In this document: positions 23,187-35,229 of the stretch, piece by piece | Layout of the letters: the number at the start of each line of letters is the position of its first letter | Numbering within the stretch: position 1 is the stretch's first letter | Assembly (NCBI GenBank): GCA_947561585.1 | Contig: CANNZV010000516.1 | Location: 62,001 to 126,000, forward strand | DNA: 64,000 bases | Direction of reading: 5' to 3' | Origin: Caprella mutica | Lineage: Eukaryota > Arthropoda > Malacostraca > Amphipoda > Caprellidae | The notes under the pieces: model-generated | The model's database searches: none | Told to the model about the DNA's origin: nothing | What the model saw: only the letters and a program-made list of their open reading frames with translations | Translations under genes and position numbers: made by a program

Positions 23187-23609
23187 AATCTAACTATTCT
23201 AGGTACTACACATTCATTAATTTTAAAATCACAATATAATTTAGTGTTGCGAAAAAGTAAATGTATTTTTTATTCCTGGTGTCACATTATGATATAACTA
23301 ATGAAATGTTTTTAGGCCTATTTAATCTCCGGTAATTAGTGAATGAAAAGGAACAGGATTTTAGCTCTGAACAGTAGGGTAAAATCTCTATTACCGCACA
23401 CTATGCATTTACTGTGATAGAATTTTATTAGGCTATAGGATAGAACTATTAAAGGATATCAAATTTTAATGAAACTCTAGAGTACTCTGATGTATGAATT
23501 AATGATTGATTTAATTTAAACTGATTTAGTTAAAAAATGGAAATTATAGTGTGCATCATTTTACATACTATTATTGTTTACACAATAATATCTATATTAC
23601 CACGTAACA
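23187..23609. other. AT-rich sequence
   Basis: Nothing recognised. Confidence 0.4.
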
Positions 23610-25055
23610 TGTTTACCATCGTTCCTATCATTTTTTCACTAACATGTTCCCTATCATTTTTTCACCAACATGTTCCCTATCATTTTTTCACCAACATGTT
23701 TCCTCTCATTTTTTCACCATATCATTTTTTCACCAACATGTTCCCTATCATTTTTTCACCAACATGTTTCCTATCATTTTTTCACCATATCATTTTTTCA
23801 CCAACATGTTCCCTATCATTTTTTCACCAACATGTTCCCTATCATTTTTTCACCAACATGTTTCCTCTCATTTTTTCACCATATCATTTTTTCACCAACA
23901 TGTTCCCTATCATTTTATTACCATATCATTTTTTTCACCAACAAGTTCCCTATCATTTTTTAACCATATCATTTTTCACCAACAAGTTCCCTATCATTTT
24001 TTAACCATATCATTTTTCACCAACAAGTTCCCTATCATTTTTTCACCATATCATTTTTCACCAACAAGTTCCCTATCATTTTTTCACCATATCATTTTTC
24101 ACCAACAAGTTCCCTACCATTTTTTAACCATATCATTTTTCACCAACAAGTTCCCTATCATTTTTTAACCATATCATTTTTCACCAACAAGTTCCCTATC
24201 ATTTTTTCACTATATCATTTTTTCACCAACATGTTCCCTATCATTTTTTCACCATATCATTTTTTTCACCAACATGTTCCCTATCATTTTTTTACCATAT
24301 CATTTTTCACCAACAAGTTCCCTATCATTTTTTAACCATATCATTTTTCACCAACAAGTTCCCTATCATTTTTTAACCATATCATTTTTCACCAACATGT
24401 TCCCTACCATTTTTTCACCATATCATTTTTTCACCAACAAGTTCCCTATCATTTTTTCACCAACATGTTTCCTATCATTTTTTCACCAACATGTTTCCTA
24501 TCATTTTTTCACCATATCATTTTTTCACCAACAAGTTCCCTATCATTTTTTCACCAACATGTTTCCTATCATTTTTTCACCATATCATTTTTTCACCAAC
24601 AAGTTCCCTATCATTTTTTCACCATATCATTTTTTCACCAACAAGTTCCCTATCATTTTTTAACCATATCATTTTTTAACCATATCATTTTTCACCAACA
24701 TGTTCCCTATCATTTTTTAACCATATCATTTTTTCACCAACAAGTTCCCTATCATTTTTTCACCATATCATTTTTTCACCAACAAGTTCCCTATCATTTT
24801 TTAACCATATCATTTTTTAACCATATCATTTTTCACCAACATGTTCCCTATCATTTTTTAACCATATCATTTTTTCACCAACATGTTCCCTATCATTTTT
24901 TAACCATATCATTTTTTCACCAACAAGTTCCCTATCATTTTTTAACCATATCATTTTTTCACCAACAAGTTCCCTATCATTTTTTCACCAACAAGTTCCC
25001 TATCATTTTTTCACCATATCATTTTTTCACCAACATGTTCCCTATCATTTTTCCC
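23610..25055. repeat. Composite pyrimidine-rich array of two unit types
   Basis: A 25-26 bp unit (CACCAACATGTTCCCTATCA plus TTTTTT) is mixed with a 16-bp unit (ACCATATCATTTTTTC) in varying order. AACATG/AACAAG and TTTTTTCACC/TTTTTTAACC are the main variants. Long open frames here are repeat artefacts. Confidence 0.95.
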
Positions 25056-25695
25056 AATCTAATAATCACGGCCAGCAATTCAGTTCTCCCTTTGAACTCC
25101 CAAATTTGATTTTCTTTTTACTAATTGGGTTGCAAGTGAGTGTAAATCAACTGCCATTATTTGCGCTGTCACTCTACCTATCAAACCTTGATTAAATTTA
25201 TTTCAAATACAGAGAACGCTATTTAAATAATGGTCAATTAACCTTTACCGGTCAGAATGACCAGAATTATTTTCTATTCGTTTTTATTTGACTGTTAGAT
25301 TTTTTTTTTATGTATTTGAAGGTTGTATTATAAATATTTTTATCCATATATCGATTTTTAGAAAAAATTTATCAATATATTTTGTAATACTAATGTACAT
25401 TTTAAATAGACTATAATGGTAGGTCATAATTGACCCATGCAACTGGTCACTTCGATTGATAAATAATGTTCTCCATAAAAGATTTTGCCGACATTCTGGT
25501 TCTGTTTTATTGAGTGTAATAAAAGTTCTTTATTTTTCTAACGAGGTAATAAAACTGTATAAAAACTAGAAATTATTATCTTGCTTCTTTAGAGTTAATT
25601 CTGCACTAGAAAACGTTAAAAAGTAAAATAATTTTTTTTGAATTATTATATCTACATAATTACCTTAAATTCTCTAGTTTATTTTTTTCAAACAG
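25056..25695. other. AT-rich sequence
   Basis: Nothing recognised. Confidence 0.4.
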
Positions 25696-25857
25696 GGGTA
25701 AGTTCCGAGTTATCAGATGGTGCCACGTTTTCGATCATGTAAGAAAAATGTATATAAATTATTAAAATAATAGTTAAATAATAATTATATTATTATATAA
25801 GTCTTTTTTCTTACATGATCGAAAATGTGAAACAATTCCATAACTAAAAACTTCCCT
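25696..25857. mobile_element. Family A MITE, full copy
   Basis: The left arm starts GGGTAAGTTCCGAGTTATC and the right arm ends with GATCGAAAATGTGAAAC and ACTTCCC. The centre is AT-rich. Confidence 0.8.
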
Positions 25858-26533
25858 TTAATATTTGTAGGTAAGCAAATTCGAATAATAAGTTTTTGTT
25901 ACATTAAATTTAATGATATTATTTTAATTAGATGCTCTTTATTAGATAATTGACTATTAGATTGTCTGATATCCTTAGTTCTTTTTGTAAGATGTCATTA
26001 GGGCAAATCATCGCCTGAATAACAATAAGATGTTAAATTTAATTGATTTGTTATTAATAATAACGTACATTATAGGAATAGCAATAAACCTTTGCTTTAA
26101 TTGATTAAATGAATGAGTTATAATTAGCATGTGTAATTAATTACATTAACATAATCATAGTGTTTATGTTTAATTTATTTCTTATGTAATAAATTTACGG
26201 TAAATACTTTTATTTCTATACAATGAGTGCAGTGGAGGGGCAGTATTACGGTAGGCCATCCTACTACCATTTATTGGGCTAATATTTTTCACACATCTAT
26301 ATCATATTTATTAACATTTAAGTATTTCATTCACTTTATTCATTTAGAAATACTTTGGAGTCTTAATTTCATTTGCAAACTATTCAAGTGAGTAAATACG
26401 ATGAATATTCAGTTAGAACAATTAGTAATTTGATTAAAGGGGACAATGGAGAATGTAAACACGCTGTCACTACGATTAAAGAACTTACTTTTGTTAGAGA
26501 CAGAAATATGATACCAAGGAATAATGTGAAGTG
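25858..26533. other. AT-rich sequence
   Basis: The 88-codon frame starting at 26,373 runs into the MITE that follows, so it is not a gene. Confidence 0.4.
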
Positions 26534-26708
26534 GGGTTTGTTCCGAGTTATCGAACAGTTTCACATTTTCGGTCTTCATAAAAAGATGTACAAGTTAACC
26601 TTCTTAACTCGTTATTTTAATTGGTTTCATAGATGCTAATTATGTACAATTTATATTATATTTATTTATGATCGCAAATGGGAACTGCTCGATAACTTGG
26701 AACTCACC
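26534..26708. mobile_element. Family A MITE, full copy
   Basis: GTTCCGAGTTATCGAACAGT on the left; GAACTGCTCGATAACTTGGA ending ACTCACC on the right. Confidence 0.75.
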
Positions 26709-26797
26709 TATAGCCTTAATATGAATTATACTATTTGGAATAAAATAAATTTTGATAAATTTCGTTGAGATTTAGAACATTTTCAAAATTCTCAGTA

Positions 26798-26958
26798 GGG
26801 TAAGTTACAAATTATTGGTCAGTACTACATCTTCGGTCATATAAGAAAAAACAATATAAAAATTGTTGTTATTACACAGTGCTATCTAATAGAATAATTA
26901 TAATGTTTTCTCTTATATGGCCGAAGATGTAGTACTGACCGACAATTCGTAACTTACC
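26798..26958. mobile_element. Family A MITE, full copy with well-preserved arms
   Basis: GGGTAAGTTACAAATTATTG and ACATCTTCGGTCATATAAGA on the left; the complement ending CGTAACTTACC on the right. TA lies outside the left end and near the right end. Confidence 0.85.
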
Positions 26959-27640
26959 ATATAATTAAATTATGACCAGCTTATATGAATATGAGTTTTT
27001 ATTACTCATTAATGAGAATATGAGTAGGAGGTTCGATTGACTCATTACTGTGTTGCGTACTATATTTTATACTAGTGTACTTTCCCATTAAAAATAACTG
27101 CTTTTCTATAGTAGCTATAAATTATGGATTAAATAACAATCCCCTCATGGTTTGGGTCCTCAGATTCAGTTATTTTTTGATTAATGACTACTATATTATA
27201 CTCTAAAGTCTTTAAATTTCTTAGGAATTAATTCATTATTCAGCATTGACTCTTATATATTATAGATAAAATAAAACAAAAACATTAAAATATCATACCA
27301 ATAAATTCCCGTGCGTCATGGTTACATTTTCCGTATTAATAATTAAACCTAATAATACATTTCATGTGTAAAAACAGACATCAAATATATATGTACACGA
27401 CGGGTACTATTAGTATAGATAATGTAATATTTAATTTCAAGTATAATTCGTTAGTTAAAGTTGTAAATTATTTTTTTTTCATAATTTTTTCTAACTGAAA
27501 ATAAATCAAAATTATATAAATTATCTTTAAACAAAATATCGTAACTATTTTTTATATTTCAATCTAAAATTAGAATTTTATTTATTACTTGAAATTCTTA
27601 ACTCTATTTTAACTATACCTGTTAAAATGCATCTTGCATT
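26959..27640. other. AT-rich sequence
   Basis: Nothing recognised. Confidence 0.4.
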
Positions 27641-27800
27641 ATGGGACGGTGATAATATCAAAAGTGCATTAATTACGTACATGTGCAGTATCGTGCAGTA
27701 CATTGTTTACGTGCATGCATGTACATCAAAAGTGCATTGATTACATGCATGTACATCAACAGTGTAATGTTTACGTGCAGTTATCGTGCAGTGCTGCAAA
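27641..27800. repeat. Degenerate repeat rich in GTGCATGCATGTACAT
   Basis: AAGTGCATT, TTACGTGCA and CATGTACATCAA recur at about 55-60 bp. Long runs alternate purine and pyrimidine. Confidence 0.6.
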
Positions 27801-28335
27801 CTGAAGATAAGAAAGATAAGAGGGCGTAATGCAGATTCTGTTTGTGGCTAACTGATAACAAGTCTTAGCTTTTGTTTGACATTTTCATGTTGTAGAATTA
27901 CATAATAATAAATAGGGTACAGGGACTATCTAACATTTGTGAGTAAAGGATCAATGACGTAGATAGATCACTTACCTTATATACATATAATATATACATA
28001 TTTATACAACTGCAGAATATTGTAAAGGTGTTTTATAGAATCATTAAAATTTGTTTATAATAATTATATCTATCATTTCTAAATATTTTTAAAAAGGTTT
28101 AGCAAAAAAATAATTAGAAGAAAAATAGAATATTATTTCTTAGGAACATTTCTACAATTTAACATTATTAAATGATCAACTATTAGAATTATTTAGTAAA
28201 GTTAATTGGTACGGTTCAGGTTGGAGGTGATCTCGATAATTTAATTTTACTAAAAGGAAACTAGATATGAACTCAAATTAAATAAGAACCATGTAGAACT
28301 TGCTGTGGATAAATTGGTGATCAAAAGAAAGTTGA
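27801..28335. other. AT-rich sequence
   Basis: Nothing recognised. Confidence 0.4.
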
Positions 28336-28815
28336 TTCAGGACCAGTAATGATGGTTCAGGACCAGTAGTGATGGTTCAGGACCAGTAGTGATGGTTCAG
28401 GACCAGTAATGATGGTTCAGGACCAGTAATGATGGTTCAGGACCAGTAGTGATGGTTCAGGACCAGTAATGATGGTTCAGGACCAGTAATGATGGTTCAG
28501 GACCAGTAATGATGGTTCAGGACCAGTAATGATGGTTCAGGACCAGTAATGATGGTTCAGGACCAGTAATGATGGTTCAGGACAAGTAATGATGGTTCAG
28601 GGTCAGTAATGATGGTTCAGGGACCATCAATGATGGTTCAGGGACCAGCAATGATGGTTCAGGGTCAGTATTGATGGTTCAGGACCAGTAGTGATGGTTC
28701 AGGACTAGTAATGATGGTTCAGGGTTAGTAATGATGGTTCAGGGACCAGTAATGATGGTTCAGGACCAGTAATGATGGTTCAGGACCAGCAATGAGTGTT
28801 CAGGACCAGTGATGA
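28336..28815. repeat. 20-bp minisatellite GGTTCAGGACCAGTAATGAT, 24 copies
   Basis: The first 11-12 units are nearly identical (AAT/AGT variants). From 28,580 they diverge by one-base insertions such as GGGACC. Confidence 0.96.
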
Positions 28816-28887
28816 ATATTCCAATTGAACATTTTGCCATTTTTCATCATTTTAATCTTTTTATAAATAGTGAAAATAGAACATATA

Positions 28888-29019
28888 GGATAAGTTAAAA
28901 TTATCTAACAGTTTCACATCTTCGGTCAAATTAGAAAAATATCTAATAATTATCTATTAATTGGTTATTTTCTTATATGACCGAAGATGTGATACCGCCT
29001 GCTAATTCGTAACTCTCCC
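28888..29019. mobile_element. Family A MITE, full copy
   Basis: GGATAAGTTAAAATTATC and TTTCACATCTTCGGTC on the left; GACCGAAGATGTGATACC ending TAACTCTCCC on the right. TATA flanks both ends. It lies 70 bp after the 20-bp array. Confidence 0.8.
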
Positions 29020-29271
29020 TATATTATTTTTTTGAACTACGAACAAAATAGATAATTATACACGAAAGCGCATCCGTATCCTCATTTCAAAGTATTTACT
29101 AAATAAACAAGGTAATATTTTTCTGCAGGTATCTCATTAGTGAGAGTATACTTGCATTCAATTCACTTTTATATCATTTTTATGTCGTTTCTATATCATT
29201 TTTCAAAGTTCAAAAAGCACTTCTATTTATATCGTGTGTTTAGATTTATAAAACTGATCTGTGAGAACATC
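29020..29271. other. AT-rich sequence
   Basis: Nothing recognised. Confidence 0.4.
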
Positions 29272-29475
29272 ACGAACAAATAGAGGCTAAGAACAAATAG
29301 AGGGGTAATGTAAAATAGAGTAAAATAGAGGGTGATTTGAAATAGAGGCTAAGAACAAATAGAGGGGTAATAGCAAACAGAGGGGTATAATACCAAATAG
29401 AGGGGTAATACCAAATAGAGGGGTAATACCAAATAGAGGGGTAATACCAAACAGAGGGGTAATATCAAACAGATC
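29272..29475. repeat. 19-bp minisatellite (aatagaggggtaatacc)
   Basis: The unit GGGGTAATACCAAATAGAG is clean from 29,380 to 29,470. Upstream copies are diverged and of uneven length. Confidence 0.88.
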
Positions 29476-29904
29476 TTTTTTATATTAGGTAATACCTCTA
29501 ATAGATAATCGTTAAACCCTCTTCTCTTTCATTACTTTTCTATTATAGTAAGTAATACTCCTTTTATTAGGCATTACTATTATTCCCTTATTAGGTATTA
29601 CCTCTTTATTGATATTCTAAACTGTGTCTGTTTCACTGACGTCACACATACACTCCCCACTCCTTTACTTAGTTACACTACAGAGTAATTAATTACCAAT
29701 GCATTCACTCGCTCCTCTTTAGAATGGCATACGTGACCAGAAGAATAATGTAATTAATACAATATTTAATATGTTGATAGAAGAAAAGTTGCTTTGGTAA
29801 ACACTTGAAATATTTCTATATTGAATTCTTTTTAGTGTATTTTGATATTGTTATTATTGGGCAATGTATTTGATGAATAGGATATTATTCTAGTGAACTT
29901 ATTC
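29476..29904. other. AT-rich sequence
   Basis: From 29,480 to 29,610, TTATTAGGTATTACCTCT-like pieces look like an inverted, decayed form of the preceding 19-bp unit. Nothing else recognised. Confidence 0.4.
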
Positions 29905-30617
29905 TCCACGTTACTCTCTTTACTCACCACTCTCTACGTTACTCTCTTCACTCTCCACGTTACTCTCTTCACTCTCCACGTTACTCTCTTTACTCTCCAC
30001 GTTACTCTCTTTACTCTCCACGTTACTCTCTTTACTCTCCACGTTACTCTCTTTACTCTCCACGTTACTCTCTTTACTCTCCACGTTACTCTCTTTACTC
30101 TCCACGTTACTCTCTTTACTCTTCACGTTACTCTCTTTACTCTCCACGTTACTCTCTTCACTCTCCACGTTACTCTCTTTACTCTCCACGTTACTCTCTT
30201 TACTCTCCACGTTACTCTCTTTACTCTCCACGTTACTCTCTTTACTCTCCACGTTACTCTCTTTACTCTCCACGTTACTCTCTTTACTCTCCACGTTACT
30301 CTCTTTACTCTTCACGTTACTCTCTTTACTCTCCACGTTACTCTCTTTACTCTCCACGTTACTCTCTTTACTCTCCACGTTACTCTATTTACTCTCCACG
30401 TTACTCTCCACGTTACTCTCCATGTTACTCTCCTTACTCTCCACGTTACTCTCTTTACTCTTCACGTTACTCTCTTCACTCTCCACGTTACTCTCCTCAC
30501 TCTCCACGTTATTCTCCTTACTCTCCACGTTATTCTCCTTACTCTCCACGTTATTCTCCTTACTCTCCACGTTATTCTACTAACTCTCCACGTTACTCTC
30601 GTAACTCACCACGTTAC
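29905..30617. repeat. 21-bp minisatellite TCTCTTTACTCTCCACGTTAC, about 33 copies
   Basis: Nearly perfect from 29,980 to 30,390, with more variants (CTCCTTACTC, TTATTCTCC) towards the right. Pyrimidine-rich on the plus strand. Period 21 gives open frames of 247 (+) and 152 (-) codons that I reject as genes. Confidence 0.97.
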
Positions 30618-30819
30618 AATGCAGGATGAGTTATAGGTATTTCTGCCCCAGAATACATATTGGCTTAGTTTGGTGCGAATCACGTAGCATTGGCTTACTT
30701 CACCAGCTGTGCCGATATTAACAACTAGCGTTCATAACGTTGGTAAATACTATGTAGAGATACATACACGTTATTTACATGCTCTATGTATCTTATAAAG
30801 ATTAAAAGGCTTATAGTTA
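30618..30819. other. Unique sequence
   Basis: Nothing recognised. Confidence 0.4.
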
Positions 30820-31021
30820 GGGTACGTTATGAATTATGGGACAGTTTCCCCTTTACGGTCATATAAAGACAATAATAAATGTTTTATAAATTTTATTGGT
30901 AACCATGATATTCCTGCATGTATCATGGATACCAATAAAAATTAAATAACAATTATTGTATAGTTTTTTCATGTATGTTTGATCGAAGATGTAAAGCTGA
31001 CTCATAATTCAAAACTAAACC
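30820..31021. mobile_element. Family A MITE, full copy with cassette, TA-flanked
   Basis: GGGTACGTTATGAATTATGG on the left; GATCGAAGATGTAAAGCTGA ending AACTAAACC on the right. TA lies on both outer sides. The cassette (GGTAACCATGATATT, TATCATGGATACC) lies at 30,896-30,936. Confidence 0.8.
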
Positions 31022-31129
31022 TATACACCCTTTCGATTTTAAAATTAAAAGTATCGATGCTAATTTTTTTTTCCATCGTTTTTATAATATGCTAAATACG
31101 GACCTGAATCCCCTACTTTATTTAAGTTA

Positions 31130-31318
31130 TAAAGGTTATTATTCAATCATTAATTCCACAGCTCCATCAAAGCTTTCCATCCTCAATATTTCCATCGTGT
31201 ATTTCTTTACATCTGTTATTTTTCTCTCGATAAATTCAGCCGAAGTTACGGCAATAAAACACGCGGACACCTTTTCCGTCGATTTTACCGCCAGAAATTC
31301 TCCCCTTAATTAATGTTC
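31130..31318 (-). other. Coding-like minus-strand stretch, unidentified
   Basis: A frame of about 58 codons reads GEFLAVKSTEKVSACFIAV and, further on, TDVKKYTMEILRMESFDGA, with a more balanced amino-acid mix than nearby chance frames. It begins just after an in-frame stop and an AATTAAG that could be a poor acceptor. I recognise no domain. Confidence 0.2.
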
Positions 31319-31509
31319 CTTTTTCCTCCGTCTTTTAGGTTTATTTTTCCTATTAAATATAGCCTCCGAGAGGAGAGTTAGTGTGGAAATATCAGTCTCC
31401 CGATATTTTGAAAATTTATATCTCTTTAGGCTAACCATGGATATTGAAACTTACTTTAAATAATTAAATTATACATTTTATTTTTTTATGGCATGGAACT
31501 GAATTACAG
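31319..31509. other. AT-rich sequence
   Basis: Nothing recognised. Confidence 0.35.
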
Positions 31510-31560
31510 TGAGATAAGTTCTGAGTCATAGGACAGTTCCACATCTTCGATCATATATGG
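31510..31560 (+). mobile_element. Family A MITE, left-arm remnant
   Basis: GAGATAAGTTCTGAGTCATA and ACATCTTCGATCATATATGG match the left arm. No convincing right arm follows. Confidence 0.5.
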
Positions 31561-32928
31561 AAAGAATATGTTATATAATATTATAAATAGTTATTAATTT
31601 TGTTTTATGTAATCGAAAATATATTCTTAATATTGATTAATTATTAATTTATATTATTGATAATTTTTTTTATAAATAAACCATAATTTTTTTCCTCAAA
31701 ATTTGAAAAATGGAAACATTATTAACTTTATTACATTTTTGCTTGAATGTCAATTGCAGTTATTTTTCAACACCTCAATATAATTGCAATGAATTATCCC
31801 CATTTAACTGTCTCCTCGAATGTTTACACTGAAAAAAGTTCTAAAAACTGTCAGAGTGAAAGCACTCACATGTCGGAAACATTACAATGCGCAGACCGTC
31901 CATCATTGTCCATTACGGTGAATATTGATAGGATTTATCGAAAATATCATAATTTCAAACATCGTCAGGATTTCAGTCGGAAATGTCCTACTAAAGACGA
32001 TAGACTAAAAGTGTTTTAAATTTAGAATGAATAACGATTGTATTTGCGTCGTATCACGTATTTACTGTCGTAGATAGATGATCTTTTTATCATCGATTAT
32101 AATCATCGATAGAAAACTAACGATAGGTGATTATAATTTTTTGTCATTGCATACCTATATATTTAAATAATATATAGGTACTCGGCATGGTATCTATATA
32201 TGTTTTATATAAATTTATTAAAGGTTCACAAAATCCAAGCTGGACATTTCCCACTATTACTCTTTACATCATTGGCGTCTAGTTTCATGCCTAGAACTCG
32301 TTATTAGCAAATGGAGCAGTTGCCAGTTAGGCATTTAGCAGCAGATCAATGTTACCTTTTACAACAACAATGACGAATGCGTTGCCAAGGAATTTATAAT
32401 CCACGTTTCAAAGTATGGCTACTGATATATTGGAGAGTTTAAGTGTAAATACACTATATTACATCTCTTAAATCGTGGGTGATGCGTACTATGGATTAAA
32501 ATATATACCAATGCTATTTTGCAGTCGTTCCCCTTTTTTGAAGAGAGCAATTGAAACCTAGAAAATTCTCCCCTACGCTTTGAGATAAAATAAAAAAGAA
32601 AGTTGAGAACAGATCGCTTTTGACGTTTTTATTATTTTATCTAAACGGTTTTTCATTTTTTTGAAATGCATGAATTAAGAGAAATTCCACGAACTTAGAA
32701 GTAAAGGCTTTTGAAAAAGGTACATCGAATTGAACAGGAAGACGAATTCAGAAAGAGTTAACAATAGGAATCCACTGAATTAAGCATAATATTATTTAAT
32801 TATTCTCAAGTACTGAGTTTCAAGATATCAAAATAATCAAAATACCACACAATCAAATAATGCATTGACTTTCATTTAGAATGGCGCTGTCTCTTTGTAT
32901 TGGCTATCATTTTTCTCTAATTTTATTC
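31561..32928. other. AT-rich to mixed sequence, no gene called
   Basis: A 90-codon frame at 31,747-32,019 lacks splice context and recognisable motifs. ATCATCGATTATAATCATCG near 32,090 is a short direct/inverted repeat. Confidence 0.35.
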
Positions 32929-33062
32929 GAGTATGTTCCGAATTTTAATAGTTTCCTATTTTCGATTATTTAAAAAATAAATTACCTTTTAACTCGTTAT
33001 TATTGTTATTATATTTTCATGTGATCGAAAATATGAAACCTTCAATAACTCGGAATTTACCT
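32929..33062. mobile_element. Family A MITE, full but diverged copy
   Basis: GTATGTTCCGAATTTTAATA on the left; GATCGAAAATATGAAACC and TAACTCGGAATTTACC on the right. Confidence 0.65.
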
Positions 33063-33132
33063 TAAGATCTAATGGGGGAAATTATGGTAATGGGGATATT
33101 TTTAGTAATGGGAAACGATTCTATTTTCAATA

Positions 33133-33311
33133 GGGTAAGTTCTTAATTATCGGTCAGTTTCACATCTTCGGTCACATAAGAAAAAACGATATAAAAATTG
33201 TTATTATTACACAGTGTTATCTAATAACAATTTAAGCCTTCAAAATCATATTCTTTAATGTTTCTCATATGAACGAAGATGTAGTACTGACTGATAATAC
33301 GTAACTCTACC
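33133..33311. mobile_element. Family A MITE, full copy, TA-flanked
   Basis: TA precedes GGGTAAGTTCTTAATTATCG. The right arm GAACGAAGATGTAGTACTGA ends AACTCTACC and is followed by TA. Confidence 0.82.
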
Positions 33312-33944
33312 TATATTAATTTTAATATAAATTCAAGCAATGGTTTTTTACAATAAATATTTACTATCTGATTAGTTTAATTCAGTTTAAATAAAATTAT
33401 AAAGTGCTTTAAAGAGATACTATATTTAATTGAGTAAATACAATTAGTGGAAGAGGTCATTGTTTGTCAAGTCACTCTGTGAGCTTTAGTGTTTTGTGAG
33501 CTTTGTGAGCTTTGTGGACTTTAGGGGCGTCAAATGTCAAAGATATTATGTCACTTCCTAGTTTGTATTATAAGTTTATTTAATTAGTGAATTAAATATT
33601 GCAATATTTATTGGAACATTTCATAACGACTAATTAAAAAAAGTATTCCATTGAAATCATACTATTAGTTTAAAATATTCATCGTAAAAGATTTTTCAAT
33701 AGAAACCTAATTTATATTGAATTTTTCTATCAAAAAACTTATTTTTATTATATTTTTTATTTAAAATAAAAGGTAAAAATATGTTTGAAGCTAGAGTCTC
33801 CAGTCAATTATTTAGTTGAATGTTATATTTTTGTAATTCAAAACCTTATAAAAATTGTCCGTTCGGTTTGGTAATTATTTTAGTATGGTCGCTTGATCAA
33901 TAATCTAGAAATAAAAAAAAAATGATGTTATTGATACATTTGGG
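33312..33944. other. AT-rich sequence with a small TGTGAGCTT repeat
   Basis: GTGAGCTTTGTGAGCTTTGT at about 33,479-33,525 is a 10-bp microrepeat. Nothing else recognised. Confidence 0.4.
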
Positions 33945-34100
33945 GTAAGTTCTGAATTATCGAACGGATGCACATCTTCTATCATATGAGAAAAAATGTA
34001 TAATTATAATCATTTGACTATTAATAAAAGAAAAATAATAATGACTATATTTTTCTTATTTGATCGAAGAGTTGACACGTCTGATAATTTGGTACTTACC
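33945..34100. mobile_element. Family A MITE, full copy
   Basis: GGGTAAGTTCTGAATTATCG and CACATCTTCTATCATATGAG on the left; GATCGAAGAGTTGACACG ending GGTACTTACC on the right. The right end is about 240 bp upstream of the exon candidate at 34,343. Confidence 0.8.
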
Positions 34101-34342
34101 ATCTCTGGCGTTATAATTATTATGATGAGCAAGTATTTTTACATTAATTATTTCCACGCCATTTTAGTACCTTTTAGTGATGGTTTAAGACATTAGTTGT
34201 GTCTTCCCTTAACCAGTTGTAGTGTTTACTGACTAACTAGTGTTCTCGTTTACCAATGAATTAACAGTGTGCAATAACAATGTTCGAGGTGATCAAATTT
34301 CGCTTCATCTTGAAATACAATTCAGTTTAGACTAAAGAAAAC

Positions 34343-34457
34343 ATGGAAGAGTTCGTGAAGAATTTCACCAGGTCTGCCTCTGCTGGCGGCATGCAGCGTC
34401 CACTGAACAGGTGCAAAAGCGCCACTTTTCACCTGGATGGCGCAGTCTACACTATAG
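34343..34457 (+). CDS. First coding exon of an unidentified gene (partial)
   Basis: The ATG has a good context (AAAACATGG) and opens 38 codons plus one base, ending exactly at AG|GTGAGT, a perfect donor. The peptide starts MEEFVKNFTRSASAGG and includes RPLNRCKSATFHLDG near its end. Base composition and codon use are clearly richer in G and C than the flanks. RSAS and KSAT look like basophilic-kinase or 14-3-3-type serine contexts, which is inference. I do not recognise the protein family. The exon is in phase 1, and the next exon lies beyond 34,458, possibly outside the window given the repeat-filled sequence downstream. Upstream sequence back to about 34,200 would hold the 5' UTR or another intron. 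The exon/donor segment is partly duplicated just downstream. Confidence 0.62.
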
Positions 34458-34560
34458 GTGAGTTATTTTACACTTCTTGTCCTGATGATGAATGGAGTCT
34501 AAACTTTAGGTGAGTTTTTTTTCATTCACACTTCTTGGTCCTGATGATGAACAGAAATCT
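34458..34560 (+). repeat. Duplicated exon/intron junction
   Basis: The junction segment from AGTCTACACTATAGGTGAGT through CACTTCTT and CCTGATGATGAA reappears immediately downstream as AGTCTAAACTTTAGGTGAGT with the same following bases. Copy starts are at about 34,444 and 34,497. The second copy keeps a full AG|GTGAGT donor at about 34,510, so it could act as an alternative or cryptic 5' splice site. Confidence 0.7.
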
Positions 34561-35229
34561 TTCTATTCGAAAGCTTTAAACCAAAAAATACCTCCAGCGT
34601 TGAATTGAAATAACCTCTTCATAATATGCAGAATAGCATACCACATTGAGTAGGATTCTTTTCAATCAAACTATAGGTTAGTGTGTTCTGTTTATTTATT
34701 TAAGCAGGTTATACATCAAACGATTTAGAATATCTACCAATAAGATTGCAAAGGCCTGAACGTAAAAAAAGAACATACTACAAAGATGAATTCCTTTTAT
34801 TGTGTGGAATGTAAAACTACACTGGATTTGATCTTATTCTCATAAAAAAAATTCAAAAGGACTATCTGATTATTTTCCGTGTTTTAATAGATAATTTTTC
34901 GTGTCATTAAAATATTTCCACATTCGTAATTTTTTTTCTGCCTTACTATGTATCATTAATAAATATGAATGTACCTATATCATATATTTAGAAATACATA
35001 TAAATACTATCAACATTCTCTATATTTTTCACTTCAATAAGATTATTTTCATTAATATTTTAAACCTGATACAGAAATGGAAATGAAAACTTATTAAATC
35101 TCTTTTTTTTTGGTAATTGTTTTAACATTACCACCGGAAATATAGTTTCTGGATATACATATTTATAGCCAATGTGAAACACTATTAACTAAGAAACATA
35201 TTATTATATTTTCCTCTGTATATTCCTAG
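34561..35229. other. AT-rich intronic-looking sequence
   Basis: CTATAGGTTAGTG near 34,671 is a third, weaker donor-like match. No further exon seen. Confidence 0.4.

Noticed and set aside
23537..25109. Several frames of 60-214 codons rich in FFTISFF
   Set aside because: Translations of the T-rich composite array in different frames.
26373..26639. 88-codon plus-strand frame
   Set aside because: Its second half is the left arm of a family A MITE, so the frame is accidental.
29893..30636. 247-codon frame with LFTLHVT repeats
   Set aside because: Product of the 21-bp array; the complementary strand is also open as ESNVESK repeats.
33996..34196. 66-codon plus-strand frame upstream of the exon candidate
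   Set aside because: Mostly MITE sequence; not continuous with the exon at 34,343.
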